The position numbers were made by a program, and so were the translations under genes. Source: Edolisoma coerulescens (taxonomy: Eukaryota; Chordata; Aves; Passeriformes; Campephagidae). From it: a stretch of DNA of 64,000 bases. The notes below the pieces were generated by a model. That model had not been told where the DNA came from. It saw only the letters and a program-made list of their open reading frames with translations, and made no database searches. The stretch lies in contig VWZW01004081.1 in the NCBI GenBank assembly GCA_013397115.1, positions 206,639 through 270,638 of the forward strand, in the 5' to 3' direction. Numbering within the stretch: position 1 is the stretch's first letter; the number at the start of each line of letters is the position of its first letter. Of this stretch, positions 1 through 12,034 are shown piece by piece.

Positions 1-190
1 GCGTCCGGGCCGCGCCTCTGCCCCCACCCGCACCCGCGCAGGGGAAGGCGGGCACACGCCGCCCTCACCGGCCCCGCCGAGCCCGCAGACCGCCGCGGCG
101 GGGCTCCAAGGCTGATCTGTAGTGACCGATGGCATGCGGGAGCTGAGGCCTCCTTGGGAGCGGTGCATGCACACTGCGGTTCCTCCGCGC
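1..190. promoter_or_regulatory. CpG-rich left edge, probable promoter of a gene outside the window
   Basis: The first 190 bases are very GC-rich with many CpG dinucleotides, and the DNA becomes AT-rich by about 480. This is the usual look of a vertebrate CpG-island promoter or 5' exon. No convincing coding exon is visible. In human the neighbour on this side of RSL1D1 is ZC3H7A, which also runs away from RSL1D1, so this may be its 5' end. That is inference from synteny only. Confidence 0.4.
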
Positions 191-1577
191 AGGTGAGACG
201 GACACGGATGGGCCCCCTCAGCTGTTCCAGCCGAGGCAGTGCCACCTCAGACACCCTAGAAGGGAGGCACTTGAAGTGGGCCCCAGATGAACGGCGACTT
301 TGTTGATCTCCACACTTGCAAGGGGAGGCAGCTGGTCACAGACAGCAGAGATTTGCAAGACAGTTACAATGTGCACCTGCAAATGCAGTCCTTTAACTGC
401 TTGAGGAGGCTTAAAAAGAGCAGTTGGAATACAAGTTCAGGCTGACAAACAAGAAGTTGTCAACGCAGGATGTAAAATTCAGTAAGTAAAACAGTTTTGT
501 AAAAGGCAAGACACGTATTTCAGTTCACCCCTGTGTTAGTTAGTGACCTGATACGTATCTTTTTACACATCTTTTTACATCCCAAGTCCTCAAGCACAAG
601 AGCTGTATTTAGATGTAGGAGCTCCTGTGCCTGCTCTCACACGAGCCTTATATCTAACACCTTATTGAACGATGGGTAAGCTGCTGTTCCAGTAACCAGA
701 AATATCAAGCCAACGGGAACTATGGCCAGGCCTAATAGCATAGGCACCTTCCACATTTTTGTGGAAGTAGAGTGTGCCAAGAATGATACTGCTGAGGAAG
801 ACTACTCCTCCAGCGACAGTGAGTGCTGGGATTACAGACTCAATTCCTATCATAGCATTTGGTTCACAAAATAGTTGAAAAGTTACAAAAAAGTCAGGGT
901 TGCAAAAGAGTCAAAAAAAGTTGCCACCACAGATCACGCAGAGTATTTTCATATTCATTAGTGTTTACATTTTATTTAGCACCTGCTTTCTTTCTAGGTA
1001 GCAAATATCTTGATATGAGGATGCCCTAAAAAGGAGATGTGGAGTTTTTTGAATGACAAATTAGGCTGGTTACATCCTATTGATCAATCTTGTCTTTTAC
1101 CACCTTCTTCCTATTTGGAGTTTTTCACCACTAGGACTTTTCAACACAAATCTGCCTTGTATTCTCACTTGTGGAGGACAGACAAATTATCATACAGAGA
1201 ACAACTGTAATATTTCAAATATATCACCACCTTTCAGTCCTGAACTATGTATTTTTCATGCCTTTACAGGGTGAGTTCACTTGGCTGGCACAACTGGAAT
1301 TCACACAGCCTTCAGCTTTTTTCAAATGGAAGAACAACGGCTCTGTGACCATCATGCAGGAATACTCTCAACTGTTCTGATAGCAGAAATAAAGCCCAAA
1401 ACTGAAGGTAAGATTTTGCTTGATGTTGTAAAGCATATATGGTTAAAGGAGAATTGTCTTGTGCCTTTTTAACTTACAAATACCCTAGGTAAAAACGACT
1501 AAAATTTACAATGTGTGGCTTGGTACCAGGCTGCTAATTTAAATATCTGCAGTAAGACCAATAGCTGCCAACTCATC
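191..1577. other. Intergenic DNA, left edge to RSL1D1 3' end
   Basis: Apart from the small minus-strand reading frame at 662-853, this stretch shows no exon I can assign and no recognisable repeat. It is AT-rich unique-looking sequence. Confidence 0.5.
662..853 (-). CDS. Unrecognised 63-aa reading frame with one hydrophobic segment
   Basis: This is an ATG-initiated frame of 63 codons ending in TAA. Residues about 7-30 form a hydrophobic stretch rich in V, A, G, L and I, like one membrane helix. At the codon for N33 (after the residues LYFHK) a second frame opens, also hydrophobic, starting with the residues MWKVPMLLG and running about 39 codons to TGA. Two successive hydrophobic stretches in different frames could mean a frameshifted copy of a small membrane protein, or chance. 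I do not recognise a family. I compared it from memory with small respiratory-chain subunits and found no real match. No CpG promoter or obvious splice sites flank it. Confidence 0.2.
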   Translation of the reverse strand: MIGIESVIPALTVAGGVVFLSSIILGTLYFHKNVEGAYAIRPGHSSRWLDISGYWNSSLPIVQ

Positions 1578-1583
1578 TTTATT
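1578..1583 (-). terminator. RSL1D1: Candidate RSL1D1 polyadenylation signal
   Basis: TTTATT on the plus strand reads AATAAA on the minus strand, about 414 bases past the RSL1D1 stop codon. It is the first canonical hexamer I find on that strand after the stop. Use is inferred. Confidence 0.5.
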
Positions 1584-1996
1584 ATACTGAACAACTTTTA
1601 AAAAAACGATAGCAGCTATTTCACCTTTAAAAGCACATGTAGATTGCTGCTCTTGGCATCCATGCTTCTTGCTTCAGAAAGACAGCACTTAATAAAGTAT
1701 TTCTCAGCCTTTTTTCTCTAGCATAGCCCCATCTCTGCCCTTTGACACTCGAAAAATTTGAGTGGTTTTGGCCAGGAAAAGATAAAAGGTGATGCGGCCG
1801 TTAAGACAGTGAGTTCATTTGTACCAGCTTGTAAATTAGAAGGAGACCATTACAGAAGGAATCATTACAGATCTTGGTGGAAAAAAAAGCTCTTGGGATC
1901 AGATTTCTTAAGAAGGCTTTTTACTTCATCAATAAATTTGTTTACTGAAAATACATCACTGAATGAAGATATAAAATGTGTTACAACAGACAACGT

Positions 1997-4900
1997 TCAC
2001 GCTGACTGTGGCACGCGCACCTTTTTGGGTGCCTGCTTCGGTGATTTTGAAGACTTCTTGGCTGACTGTACTGACTTGCCAGCTTTGGGTGTTGCAAAAG
2101 ACTTGGCTTCAGGTTTTTTTGGAGTCTTTTTCATGTCTTTTTCTTTTATTGCTTCCTTTGGCTTGCTGACCTGCTTGGCTTTTTTGTCTTTTGATGACAT
2201 CTGCAAGTCTGCACACTCTTCTGTAACCTCAAGTTTTGACTTTGGAGTCTCCACCACTAGAGACTGTCTCTTTCTCTTACCGAGGGGTGTTTTGGTTTTC
2301 TTGCCCAAATTGTCACCTTTTTCTGGACTTGGTTCCATTTTCTGTATTTAACACAAACAAAAAAATTACCATTCCACCCAAGAAACACATTTCCTGTTTT
2401 TCAGGAAGAAGGATCAGTGAAAACCACTACAAATGACAAACACTTTCAATTGCACTGCGCCCTAATCTACTTGAAGAGTGCTAACAGATACTGTTCCCTA
2501 AGGAGCAATGAACAATTTAAACTGTTCAAAATCTTTAGTTTTAACTGAAATGCAAGTTTCTCAATATTATTCAATAATTACCTTCAGGTCAGCTGAACTC
2601 TTTGTTCGTATAGGCACCAGTTGTGGAATTTCTTCATCATCATGATCACCTGGTTCTTGGACTATTTCTACTTTTTCTTTTATCACAGGCTCCTGGGTAC
2701 CAGCAGCAGCTTTACTTTCTGTTGTCACAGTGACTTGACTTGAATTCAGTTTTTTAGCTGTCTTCTTCGCTTTCTTGGGTTTTGCCTTCTAGAATTAATC
2801 AGAAGTACATCTCAGACAAATCCCCATACCATTTCTAAATGTGTAATAATTGTTTTAATGTGGTTAAAAATCAGACGGTATTGCAATATTAAAGACTCTT
2901 GTTCAATAGACCTGGACTAATCAACCATATGTAAAATAGGAAAAAATACATTGCATGCAGAAGGTTATTATAAACAACTCACAACTATATTAATGTCAAG
3001 ATTACAGTCCCTAAGGTAAATATTCATGGTCCAAATTCATTTCAGACAAATGAACATAAGCAGAATTCAGTACAAAGGAACAGACAACTATTATTTTTTG
3101 AACAAGTATGAGCTACCCCTATATATACAAATATATGAGCTTGAGAATTATTCAGATGCCACTGATTAACCAACAAATAACAGATGCATGATCTGAATCC
3201 ACATATATGTTAATGAGTGTATTTTCAAAAGGCAAATAGGGATAAACAATACAAGCAAAGTTCTAAGAATGAATCTCAGCTCCCTTCAGTTCAGGTCTAG
3301 AAATATTTTATTTACTTCCAGTTTGCTTTAAAACCTGTAAGGGAGTTTTCATAATTTCATTATTATTACTGAGTATTTGAAGCACTGAGGCAGGAATGTC
3401 TAACCAGTTTTAGCCATAAAAGCCTGGGATCAATTGCTAATACATTTAAACCCAACACTACAATGTATAGAAGGAAGACAAAGAACTAGCTGCACCAATT
3501 TAATTTATGCAAAGTTTGAAGAAACTTCATTTACCTTTACTTTGTTTTCCTTGAGAGATGGCTGTTTGTCAAGCTCATCCAGGTTGGAGATATTTGCTGT
3601 AAATATTGGGAGTGCAACTGACTTAAGTGTTTTGAGGTGAAGAATTTTTACATTTTTCCATTTCTGCAAAAGCAAACCCAAAACCAGTATATTAAGTAAA
3701 AATAAGGCTGAAGTATGAACCTATTTGTCTGTAATGCAGTCAGTCAGCAGTACCTTTGGTAACTTGTCATCAATCACTTTTGCTGCTGCAATGATATTCT
3801 CAAGTATCTCATCCACTTTCATCCCAGTGTGACCTATACGTGCTGTACTGAAAGAAGAGGAGGATAATCTTTATATGTGGACAAATAAACTTATTTCAAG
3901 TTGCTTGTTTAGTTTAGGCATACCCAGAAATGCAAAAAGCCCAGTCATCTGCAATTATCTTAATGTTCATAAAGGATGGATAGCTATTGCAGAAATCTTC
4001 TGTGATAACAGAATAGATTCATCTGTATTCATCTTGCCATATCTGGATATGCAACTTCTGCCTTACATTACAAAGCATTTCTAACAATTTAGATCCTTTT
4101 AGATACACAATACATGAAAAAAATCTTATTAGAATATTTTGGAAATAGAAAAATATTATTAAATTAGATTAAAACTAAGATTGTACATGCTCTTTGACAT
4201 TGACAGGTACGTAGAAATTCCTTAGATAAAAGGAAAAAGAGACAAAAACCCCCAATAAAATAACAATAAAACTTAAGTAGAACTATTAATTTAATTATAC
4301 AGGTTAAGATTCAAAACACCCCCTATTTGGAATGGTGACCCTTAACATCTTTTATTCACATATTAAAGGAACAAAAATAACTCACTTAAAATTCCTACAG
4401 TTAAGGTAGAACCACCCTTCAAGTGATGTATTGATCTATTTGTACTTACTAACAGCACCCTTTGTTGTTAACTGGAAGTGTAGTCCCTTGGATATGTTTT
4501 TCTAGTTCCTTGGCAAGATTTTTGGCTTTCAGGTTTACAGATAACGGTGCCCTAAAACAGAAAGGGAGAAGGGTAAAAAAAGGAAACAATTAGAAAACCC
4601 AAACCAAAACCAATTCCCCTGTTACTAAGAAGGATTTGACCTTGAAAAAGATAATGCAAAAACAGATTTACAAAGTTAAAAGACCTACTTTTTCTTTTCA
4701 TAGAAGTGTTTTCCTAGATGTGAGGGCAAAAGCCTTCTAATTCGGTCATCAGACAGAAAGAGATCGAATCTGTTCAGGAGGCGCCGCTTCGCTTCGAACA
4801 TTTTGTACTCCTTTTTGAGGGTTTTGTATGAGATGATCTGCAATGCAAGCACCAGTTTAGTCCCTGCTGCTGAAAATGCAACCTGAAATGCTTCTCAGAA

Positions 4901-6500
4901 CTGCACAGATTAAAGCTGCATAACTGATAGTCTATCACAGTGCGTTATTCTCGAATGCCGGAAACAATCAAAAAGTATCCATTTCCTACTGTTTTTAGAC
5001 TCAAACAATATGGACCTCTTGCATAGAAACTGCACATCACCACACAGAACTTCAGTACATGAATAACATCTAAATCAAGGTTAAATATAACAATAAGTTG
5101 TTTTATAGTTTTATTGCACTCAAACGCCACAGCCTGAGTAGTTAGAAAAATCTTACTAGAGAATGTGAGTGAGAATTAGAATATTAAACATCAGAAAATA
5201 ACAACTCCTTGTACTCTTTCTGGTGGTATAAAAGGAAAGAAATGACAGTACTGTATTATACCATCAAGGACCTCTCTTACCTGGCTAATACTTCTGATCC
5301 CATTCCCGATTAAAAGTTTCTTGTACAGATTTTCAGTCTGTTCTGCTGATAAATTTGGTTCATCCCTTGTGAACAGGCAAACGTCAGCTGTTTCTGGTCG
5401 AATGCCATGGGGCAGTGGTCTACAATGAGAATATGAGATGCATAAAGAATGTCTAATAGGAGAAAAAAGTTTTCTCCAGAACTAGGACTACAACTAAGAG
5501 ATCAGTACCCTTTAACAACACAGAGAAGCGCCTGTATTTAGACTCTATTAACTACTATATATTCTCAGTGGAACCTATACTTGATAAGCTGTAAAAGTGA
5601 AACCATGGAACACCACGGCTCCAGTCAGATACAAGGCAGAATCCCCTGTCCTGCCAGCAGCCCTTACCACACGGGTCCCAGGAGGAGGACCCTCCATGCT
5701 CCTCCCTTTATGCCATGGCTGCATCCAGTCATTAGACAAAACTTTATAACACTCGAGCCCTGATAAATGGATGTAAACTTTCTCAATGTAGCACAGCTAC
5801 AGTTTAAAGGGAGACTTCCAATTCATATTCAGGTTTGGTTACCACAAAAAAGAAGTATTACTAATGATTTGGTGGTGATGGGTCAAGACAAAGAAGTTGA
5901 TCTATTTTCTCGAACTTAAGGACTGAAAGGCACATACCCTGCAACTGGCAACCCACAGAATCAGTATCCTCCGTGCAAAAAGCTGGCACAGCCCAGCTTC
6001 CAGTTATAGCAAAAATAGGGGTAAAGCAGCGTTCTAACCCGGCAGTTCTTAGTCACGGCACGGGAGCTGCCAGGACAGGCCCGTGGCAGTCAAATCCCTT
6101 ACGGTCAGAATCTGCAAAGTGCTCTTTTCAAGCCAAAGGACACGAGCAACCCCTGTAACCACGCGGCCGGGTAACAGTGTCTTACATTCTGATGACTTTT
6201 GCCACCCGCGGCACCTTCCAGACCGTCACCAGGAGATGGACGCTCTCGCTCTCGTTGAGGAGCAGCGCGTCTCCCTTGGCCTTGCTTCTGGCGAAGGCCA
6301 CGAGAGCCTCCACCGCCTTCTTCACCTGCAACGGCACCACAGCGGCAGCAGCCGCAGGTCAACCCCGGCCCGGCCGCGCTCCCGCCCACCCGGCTCCCGC
6401 AGCCCCCGGCGCGCTCCAGGAGCTCCCGGCCGGTTCCCCGCAGCCCCCCGGCTCCCCGCAGTACCTGGGCACGGTCCAGGAGCTCCTTCCCGCTCGCCAT
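1997..6500 (-). CDS. RSL1D1: Ribosomal L1 domain-containing protein 1, complete, 9 coding exons
   Basis: This is a nucleolar protein of ribosome biogenesis, also linked to growth and senescence control in mammals. Coding exons in transcript order: 6465-6500, 6186-6325, 5281-5419, 4689-4837, 4450-4551, 3754-3847, 3535-3663, 2582-2788, 1997-2341. All introns are GT-AG. The sum is 1341 nt with consistent phases, giving 446 aa and a TGA stop. Residues about 15-260 are the ribosomal L1 fold, with LLLNESES, KTLKKEY, RRLLPSHLGKHFY and RIGHTGMK matching human blocks. The tail from about 263 is basic and Lys/Pro-rich, with the acidic landmark EIPQLVPI and a terminus ending in KVRVPQSA (human ends KPKVPQST). 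The N-terminus is shorter than the Ala/Ser/Thr-rich human one. The ATG at 6498-6500 has a strong context (GCACCATGG) and sits in a CpG island. Confidence 0.95.
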
Positions 6501-6720
6501 GGTGCCGCCGGTGCCACGTGCGGCCTCCGCGCCTGCGTGCGCGCCGCTTTCCGGGGCACGGCGGGGCTCGTCCGGGGCGGGGCGAGCGCGGAGGGGCGGG
6601 GGAGGCCGCAGGGGCGGGTGCCGGAGCCCGCGGTGGTGTCCGTGCTTTCCGCTCTTGCGCTCGGCAGCCGGCGCGGATCGGGGGCGGCGGTGCCCCGAGT
6701 GTGCGGGATGCGGCGGGCCC
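6501..6720 (-). promoter_or_regulatory. RSL1D1: RSL1D1 CpG-island promoter with E-box
   Basis: The DNA directly upstream of the RSL1D1 start is GC- and CpG-rich and has no obvious TATA box. A perfect CACGTG E-box lies at 6515-6520, 15 bases from the ATG, and an ETS-like CCGGAA (minus strand) at about 6549-6554. CACGTG is the MYC/USF class of site, common at ribosome-biogenesis genes. Actual binding is inference. Long open frames here on both strands come from base composition. Confidence 0.6.
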
Positions 6721-7084
6721 GTCCTGTCCTCGCAGCCAGCTTTGCCCCAGCAGGGTCACGGGCTAACCGGGCTTGGAGCAGAGCGCCAGAGGCCGTCAGT
6801 CCATCTCGCACCAGGGCCAGCCGGAGGTCAGGCCGGGTCGCTCAGGGCTGTATCCACCGTGTCCTCACGGTGAAAAAGGTTTTGTCGTACTCGCCTTGTT
6901 TTATTGATGGTGCTGTCCTGGTCCAACCCCGGATGCTGCTGGCCCCCTTTGCCTCCAGGGGTGGCTCGTGTTCAGCTGTCTGTCCCCTGGGCGCTTTCCA
7001 GTGGAGCTGTTCCTCAGCTAGTCATTCCCCAACCTGTGTTGCCGCAAGAGGCTGCTCATTCCCAAATGCAGGTTTGCATTTGCC

Positions 7085-7790
7085 TTTGTTGAGTACTGAC
7101 AGGTTTGTGTTGCCAGATCTTTCCAGCCTGTACAGGTCCCTCTGTTCATGAGGATAATGACTGGTCCCAAGTTTGATGCCCCCTGCAAACTTGATGTGAC
7201 CATGCTTCAGGTCACCGATAGAGATATTAAATAGAACACGTCCCAGGATAAATCCCAGCCGTACTCCATTTGTTACTGGCCCTCAGGTGGAGTAAAAGCC
7301 ATTATTTCTGCCCTCCAAGCCCTGTTATCCAAACAGTGGTTACCCATCTAGTTGGCCACCCACCACGCCATCATGTCTAGGAAGAACTGAGTGTTGTCTT
7401 CATATCCCTTCTTTGAAGACTATCCCTGATTTTAATTCCTGTATTACTGTCCTTTTGCACTGGAGTGCTGTCATAAGCACCCTGCTTAGCCAGGCCAGTC
7501 TCCTGATAGATCTACTTGTTTTCCTGAGTATCGGGAGGAACTGTTTGTATGATCAGAGGAGGTTGTCCTTAAAGACCTGCTGCCAGCTTTCCTGAGCTCC
7601 TTTGCCCTTCAGAGCTGCATCCCATGGGATCCTGCCCACTGGTTCTCTGAATAAACCAGAGTCTGTCTCATGGTGTCCAGGGACTGTATTCCGCTGCTCA
7701 TTTTCCTCATACACTGTCTTGAACATGGCTGTTTCCAGGTCACTACCGTTGGGGCAACCACTGATTATCACATGTCAAACTATTTCTTCC
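7085..7790 (-). mobile_element. CR1 LINE fragment, antisense, degraded
   Basis: Read on the minus strand, about 7085-7300 gives CR1 reverse-transcriptase-like words such as LGRVLFNISIGDL and QRDLYRLER, matching the family patterns GPVLFNIFINDL and QRDLDRLER. Stops and missing segments show decay. The part at 7560-7700 resembles another avian CR1 section from memory, so the element may be composite. CR1 is the dominant LINE of birds and supports an avian source. Edges are approximate. Confidence 0.75.
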
Positions 7791-9876
7791 TCATGTGTGA
7801 CTAATAAAGGCAGAACTGCCGCATCTCCTGCTCAGTTTAGAAATGCATTGACTGACTACATGGAAGTAGCTTAATTGTGGAATGCTTATTCCGTTGAGTT
7901 CCATGCTGGATAAGTACATTGTTCTGAGACAAAATCTAGCCTGGAATTATTTTGGCCTCATTCTTGTAGTGCTGTGTGCGCCCTGGCAGCTTTGGGTTGT
8001 CTGCTTTCATCACACAGGTAAGCTGCTATCTGGATAACGCAGCTTTGCATAATCAGGGCTTAAATATGCATGAAATTAGGAGTCTTAGTCATTCACTCTT
8101 CTCTAGATTTTTTTCCTGCTCTTTGCCTTTCTATTTATGGTTTTATTCCTTCTCATCAGATGCTGTCCAACAAAATTTGTTGCTCCATCAATGTGGCCAG
8201 TGCAAAGAGAAATTAAAATACCCTTGTTTCTTGACAAGCTGCTTTATGTAGTGGTTTATATTTTCTTTCTGCTGTTAGTGTCCTTGGAGCAATAATGGAA
8301 TAGTTGATGGCATCAAGACTTGTCCATACTTAAGAAAGAACTATATGGACATACACTGATTTTAAAGAGTGAAAAAAAAATCCTGGAAAATGGAAATTTT
8401 CCTTTTCTGTTGTGTTATTTGAACAAAAACAAAACCAAACCAAATCACAAAAGAAACTGGCTAAGAAAAAGAAAAGCTGTCCTTTGTTGCCATATTGTAT
8501 GAAGTACTGATTGGAGAAATTACTGAAGGTGAGGAACATGCAGGGTAGCCAGAGAGGGCAGACTCTTTAAATCCTTTTCAGTACTGGTGGAATTTCTGCT
8601 TGTGATACTAGCTCTGGTGCTGTATGTTCTGGTAATTGTATTTGCCTTGCTTCTATCTTTGCACATTTTAGGGCAGACATATTTTAATAAAACATCAACA
8701 TATTACTGTGACATGTTTAAACAAAATAGAAAAAGTCAGATGACTGGAACATCTCTCTGAAAATGAGGCAGGCTAGTCTTGTAAGATGTGATTGAACAGC
8801 AAGTTTGAAGACAGACTTTACTGGGTCAGTATAGCATTAATAGGATAAAACTAAAGGGGCTATTATTAGTGACTCAGATTCGAATTTTTCATGTATCAGT
8901 CTCGTCCAAGTACATTTTTCTGAACAATTTTAGGTCTGACATGACTAAATTTTAGTAGATGTGGTTTAACTGACTTAGTCTAATAATTTTTTTTTGAAAG
9001 GTACTTGGCATAGCTAACAGAGCTGTCTTGGAAAAATTAAGTTAATCTCTGAATAAGAAATATTTCAGTTTAATACAGCATGCCAATGAATAAAACTATA
9101 AAAGAGTGCACTTTTAATTTAGCAATGTAATAAATTTACAGTTACTCCTGCAAGGAAATTAGGTTTGTTACTTTGATCGGTGTTATTGCTGTACACTGTC
9201 CTGCTGTACCTCTCAATTTAACTTGCTGGATCATGAAAGTATGTGTTTTTCTTTAAGTCATTTGTGTTACTTATTTAAATGCTAAGGTTGAAAATAATTG
9301 CAAGACATTCTAGCTCATTTAAGATGTTTCTTTATAAGCCTAATTTTATACTTTCACACAGCAAAAGGGATGTACAAGTAGCACTTGTTTCTGCTGTAAA
9401 GACATCTTTGAGGTTTAAGATTATTCAGATTTCAGTTCCAGTCTTGTGGTCCTCCAGGCTGTTTGATGGCAATGCCAAAATCCCAGGTCTCTCTAAGTGT
9501 ACTTGCAACAAACCCAGCACAAAGAATATGCAGAGATTAAAACAGGACTAAGAAGGGCCTTACTAAGAGAGCTCAGAAAAGAATCTCCCCTCTAGACCCA
9601 CTGTTGAAGCACTGTTTTCTTTAGACTGTGTTCCTTTGCAATCCTAGAGTCAGCCTCCAGCTCTAACCTGACTCAGACACGAGGTTTTGGAGCAAGTAAT
9701 TCACATACACCAAGAGGACTGAGGCCCCTGGCACTGAACAAAGTGCAAAGCTTTCTTGTAATAATGCTTTGCCTCACATCCCTTCTAGAGGCTTAACAGA
9801 TGACAGGAACACTGCCTCAAGTACCTTTTTGTCACCCAATAGTTAATCTATCATGTCTCTTATTACTCTTATTCAG

Positions 9877-9975
9877 AAGTAATGTGGACTTTTGTGGGTG
9901 TATGGAACTGACAGGAGATGCAGAAAAATTTACTTTGGAAGTTGATACTTTTCAGGAAGGAAAGCCAGGGAAAGG
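9877..9975 (+). other. Exon-like block A (unassigned)
   Basis: A pyrimidine-rich tract ending in TTATTCAG precedes 99 bases that stay open in one frame and end at GG|GTATGT, a good donor shape. The peptide contains VDFCGCMELTGDAEKF and has ordinary protein composition. The length is a multiple of three. I do not recognise the peptide. It could be an exon of an unannotated gene, a non-coding transcript, or chance. Confidence 0.2.
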
Positions 9976-11311
9976 GTATGTATTATCAAAAGTTATATAT
10001 ACACAGACAACAGATTTTGGGTTTGTTAGCATAAATTTCTATTTTATATTAAGACTAGAATCCTTTCTGATATTTCTTCAGAGGAAAAGTAGTATCTTGT
10101 CAGGGTTATAGTGCGATAAAATAAACACAAGGAAAGAAACAGGTTCACAATATAAAATCTGCAGTAGTAACTCCAGTTTTGTTGGTATATTTTTCTGTAC
10201 CAAATCCTCTATAGAGTATACAAAAACAGCAGAATAAGTAAGAGCCTTTAAGTACCAGTTCAGGAAGAAAACAGTCTTGTCTGGAGTACATGTCATCTGC
10301 TTCAACAGCATCATTTCAACAGTCTGCGGTACGAACCGGAAAGCCAGAGGAATACAGAATCAAATACCTGGGACATTGAAACAATCTTTTTTCGTAGGTA
10401 ATATTCAGTAATAAACACTTAAAAAACACATTTCTCATAATTAACATAATTTTTAATATATGGTGCCATAAGTAGTGTAAAATAGAGGTTCTTCATTGAG
10501 CAATTTTCACTGGGCTTTTTATGCCACTGAAAAAAATCTGTAGAGGGGCATAAAAGTCACAACCAGCAAATATCCCTGTGGATAAACCTCCTTCAAGCAG
10601 CTATTTTTCTTACAACACTATTACACCATCATCAATAGCTTGCTGTTCAGGAATACAGTTTACTACCAGAGTAAGTGTCTCAGGAAACTGGTGTCATCAC
10701 ATTTGTGGATCAGTTCCCGATTGTCTGCTCAGATGACCAAGGTAGCTGGAATGGTTTCACACAGACAGTTGATGGCAATGTTACTCAACTGATCGCTGTA
10801 CCCATTCCTCCCACTACTGTGCTTTACTTCTTGTAGCTTGCAGAAACAAGGAATTCTTTTCCTGTTGCCAAATAATTAGTACTGCTGCATATTCAGATTT
10901 TTTTTTTAATTTAATTTTTGTTACATATACCAAGGTTTTCAGTTCAAGGACATACAAAGTCTTAATTTATAGAACAATAACTTATATTTTTATAAGTTAC
11001 ATCATAGCTAAACACTTAAGCCATCTCTACACTACAAACTTTGGCCGACAATCAGAGAGAAAGGTGTGATCCTCATCAGTACCACACTGCAAATGCCATC
11101 ATACTGAGGAAAAAAAACCCAACCCAATCCCTCCTTTCTGCAGAAACACACTCAAGAGTGTTGCTGGTATGAGTTAAAGCTGCGCCAGGACCCAGGAATC
11201 CCCTGCCAGTATCCCATGCAAGCATAGTTACCCTGACAGTGCTCCTAGGGGTGCTGTATCTTCTATCCAACTTTTATTTCCTCTTGTTTTTTCCTCCCTT
11301 CCTTTCAGCTG

Positions 11312-11484
11312 TTGTGGTTGCACAGCTCCTCTATTTTTGTTTCATCTTCAAAGCCGCATACCACATTTTCACAAAAGGAAGTATTCAAAATGGTCATTTA
11401 AAAAAGTTTATTACATCAGTGAATCAGCAAATAGTATTTATTTCCAACAAAGCCACATTATCTTTTTGTCTTCTTTCATCTAGA
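11312..11484 (+). other. Exon-like block B (unassigned)
   Basis: A strong pyrimidine tract (TTTTTTCCTCCCTTCCTTTCAG) lies directly upstream. One frame stays open to a TAG at about 11484, and a second frame is also open, so the coding frame is ambiguous. No family is recognised. Exon status is speculative. Confidence 0.15.
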
Positions 11485-11774
11485 TTTAGTTGTATTTAAT
11501 AGTAGCAAAAATGGGACTATAAAATGTAGAATGGAGATGAAATGAAAAAGTTGAGATGTAATCTGAGGACTATTCAAATACAATGTACTTCCAGCTCTTC
11601 TGCCCAAAATGCAGCCAATTAGTGTAGATTTATACCTTACATTTTCATATATTTGCTATAGAATGCAAATATTTTATACCCAAAGAAAAACCTCCTACAG
11701 GATAGGAGTATCTTTAATTGCATAATGTGGATTCTGTTAATGAATTTGTAATAATACAGCCTCTCCCTTTACAG

Positions 11775-12034
11775 ACAAGGTGACATCAACTGGAACTATG
11801 GAAATGGTAATCAAATGCACTAGATGGGATGAAGAATGGAAATACTCAGACTTTCTATCTACTGATATTCCAACCCACCAGATGATTATTCAGTTTAATA
11901 ATAAATACTCAGTCCAGCCTCAAAATAATGAAGTTTTAAAATCCCACAGTAAGTTTGCTCAACAGTGGAAAACTGATGCTGGAGCATCATGTAGTCTTCA
12001 GATGCATTTCAATGCCTTAGGAAAAAAGTTTTAA
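11775..12034 (+). other. Exon-like block C (unassigned)
   Basis: CTCTCCCTTTACAG, a good acceptor, precedes a frame open for about 86 codons to a TAA at 12034. It includes the peptide words MEMVIKCTRWDEEWKYSDF and PTHQMIIQFNNKYSV. Composition is protein-like rather than simple sequence. It would suit a terminal exon, but no relative is known to me and no polyadenylation signal is obvious close behind it. Confidence 0.2.

Noticed and set aside
1758..2351. 197-codon plus-strand frame
   Set aside because: It is the antisense shadow of the Lys-rich last RSL1D1 exon.
6177..7151. 324-codon plus-strand frame across the RSL1D1 5' end
   Set aside because: It overlaps RSL1D1 exons 1 and 2 on the other strand, is GC-driven, and has no recognisable domain.
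10669..10830. Possible box C/D snoRNA on the minus strand
   Set aside because: A GTGATGA and CTGA words exist, but spacing and order do not fit a C, D', C', D layout and no terminal stem is seen.
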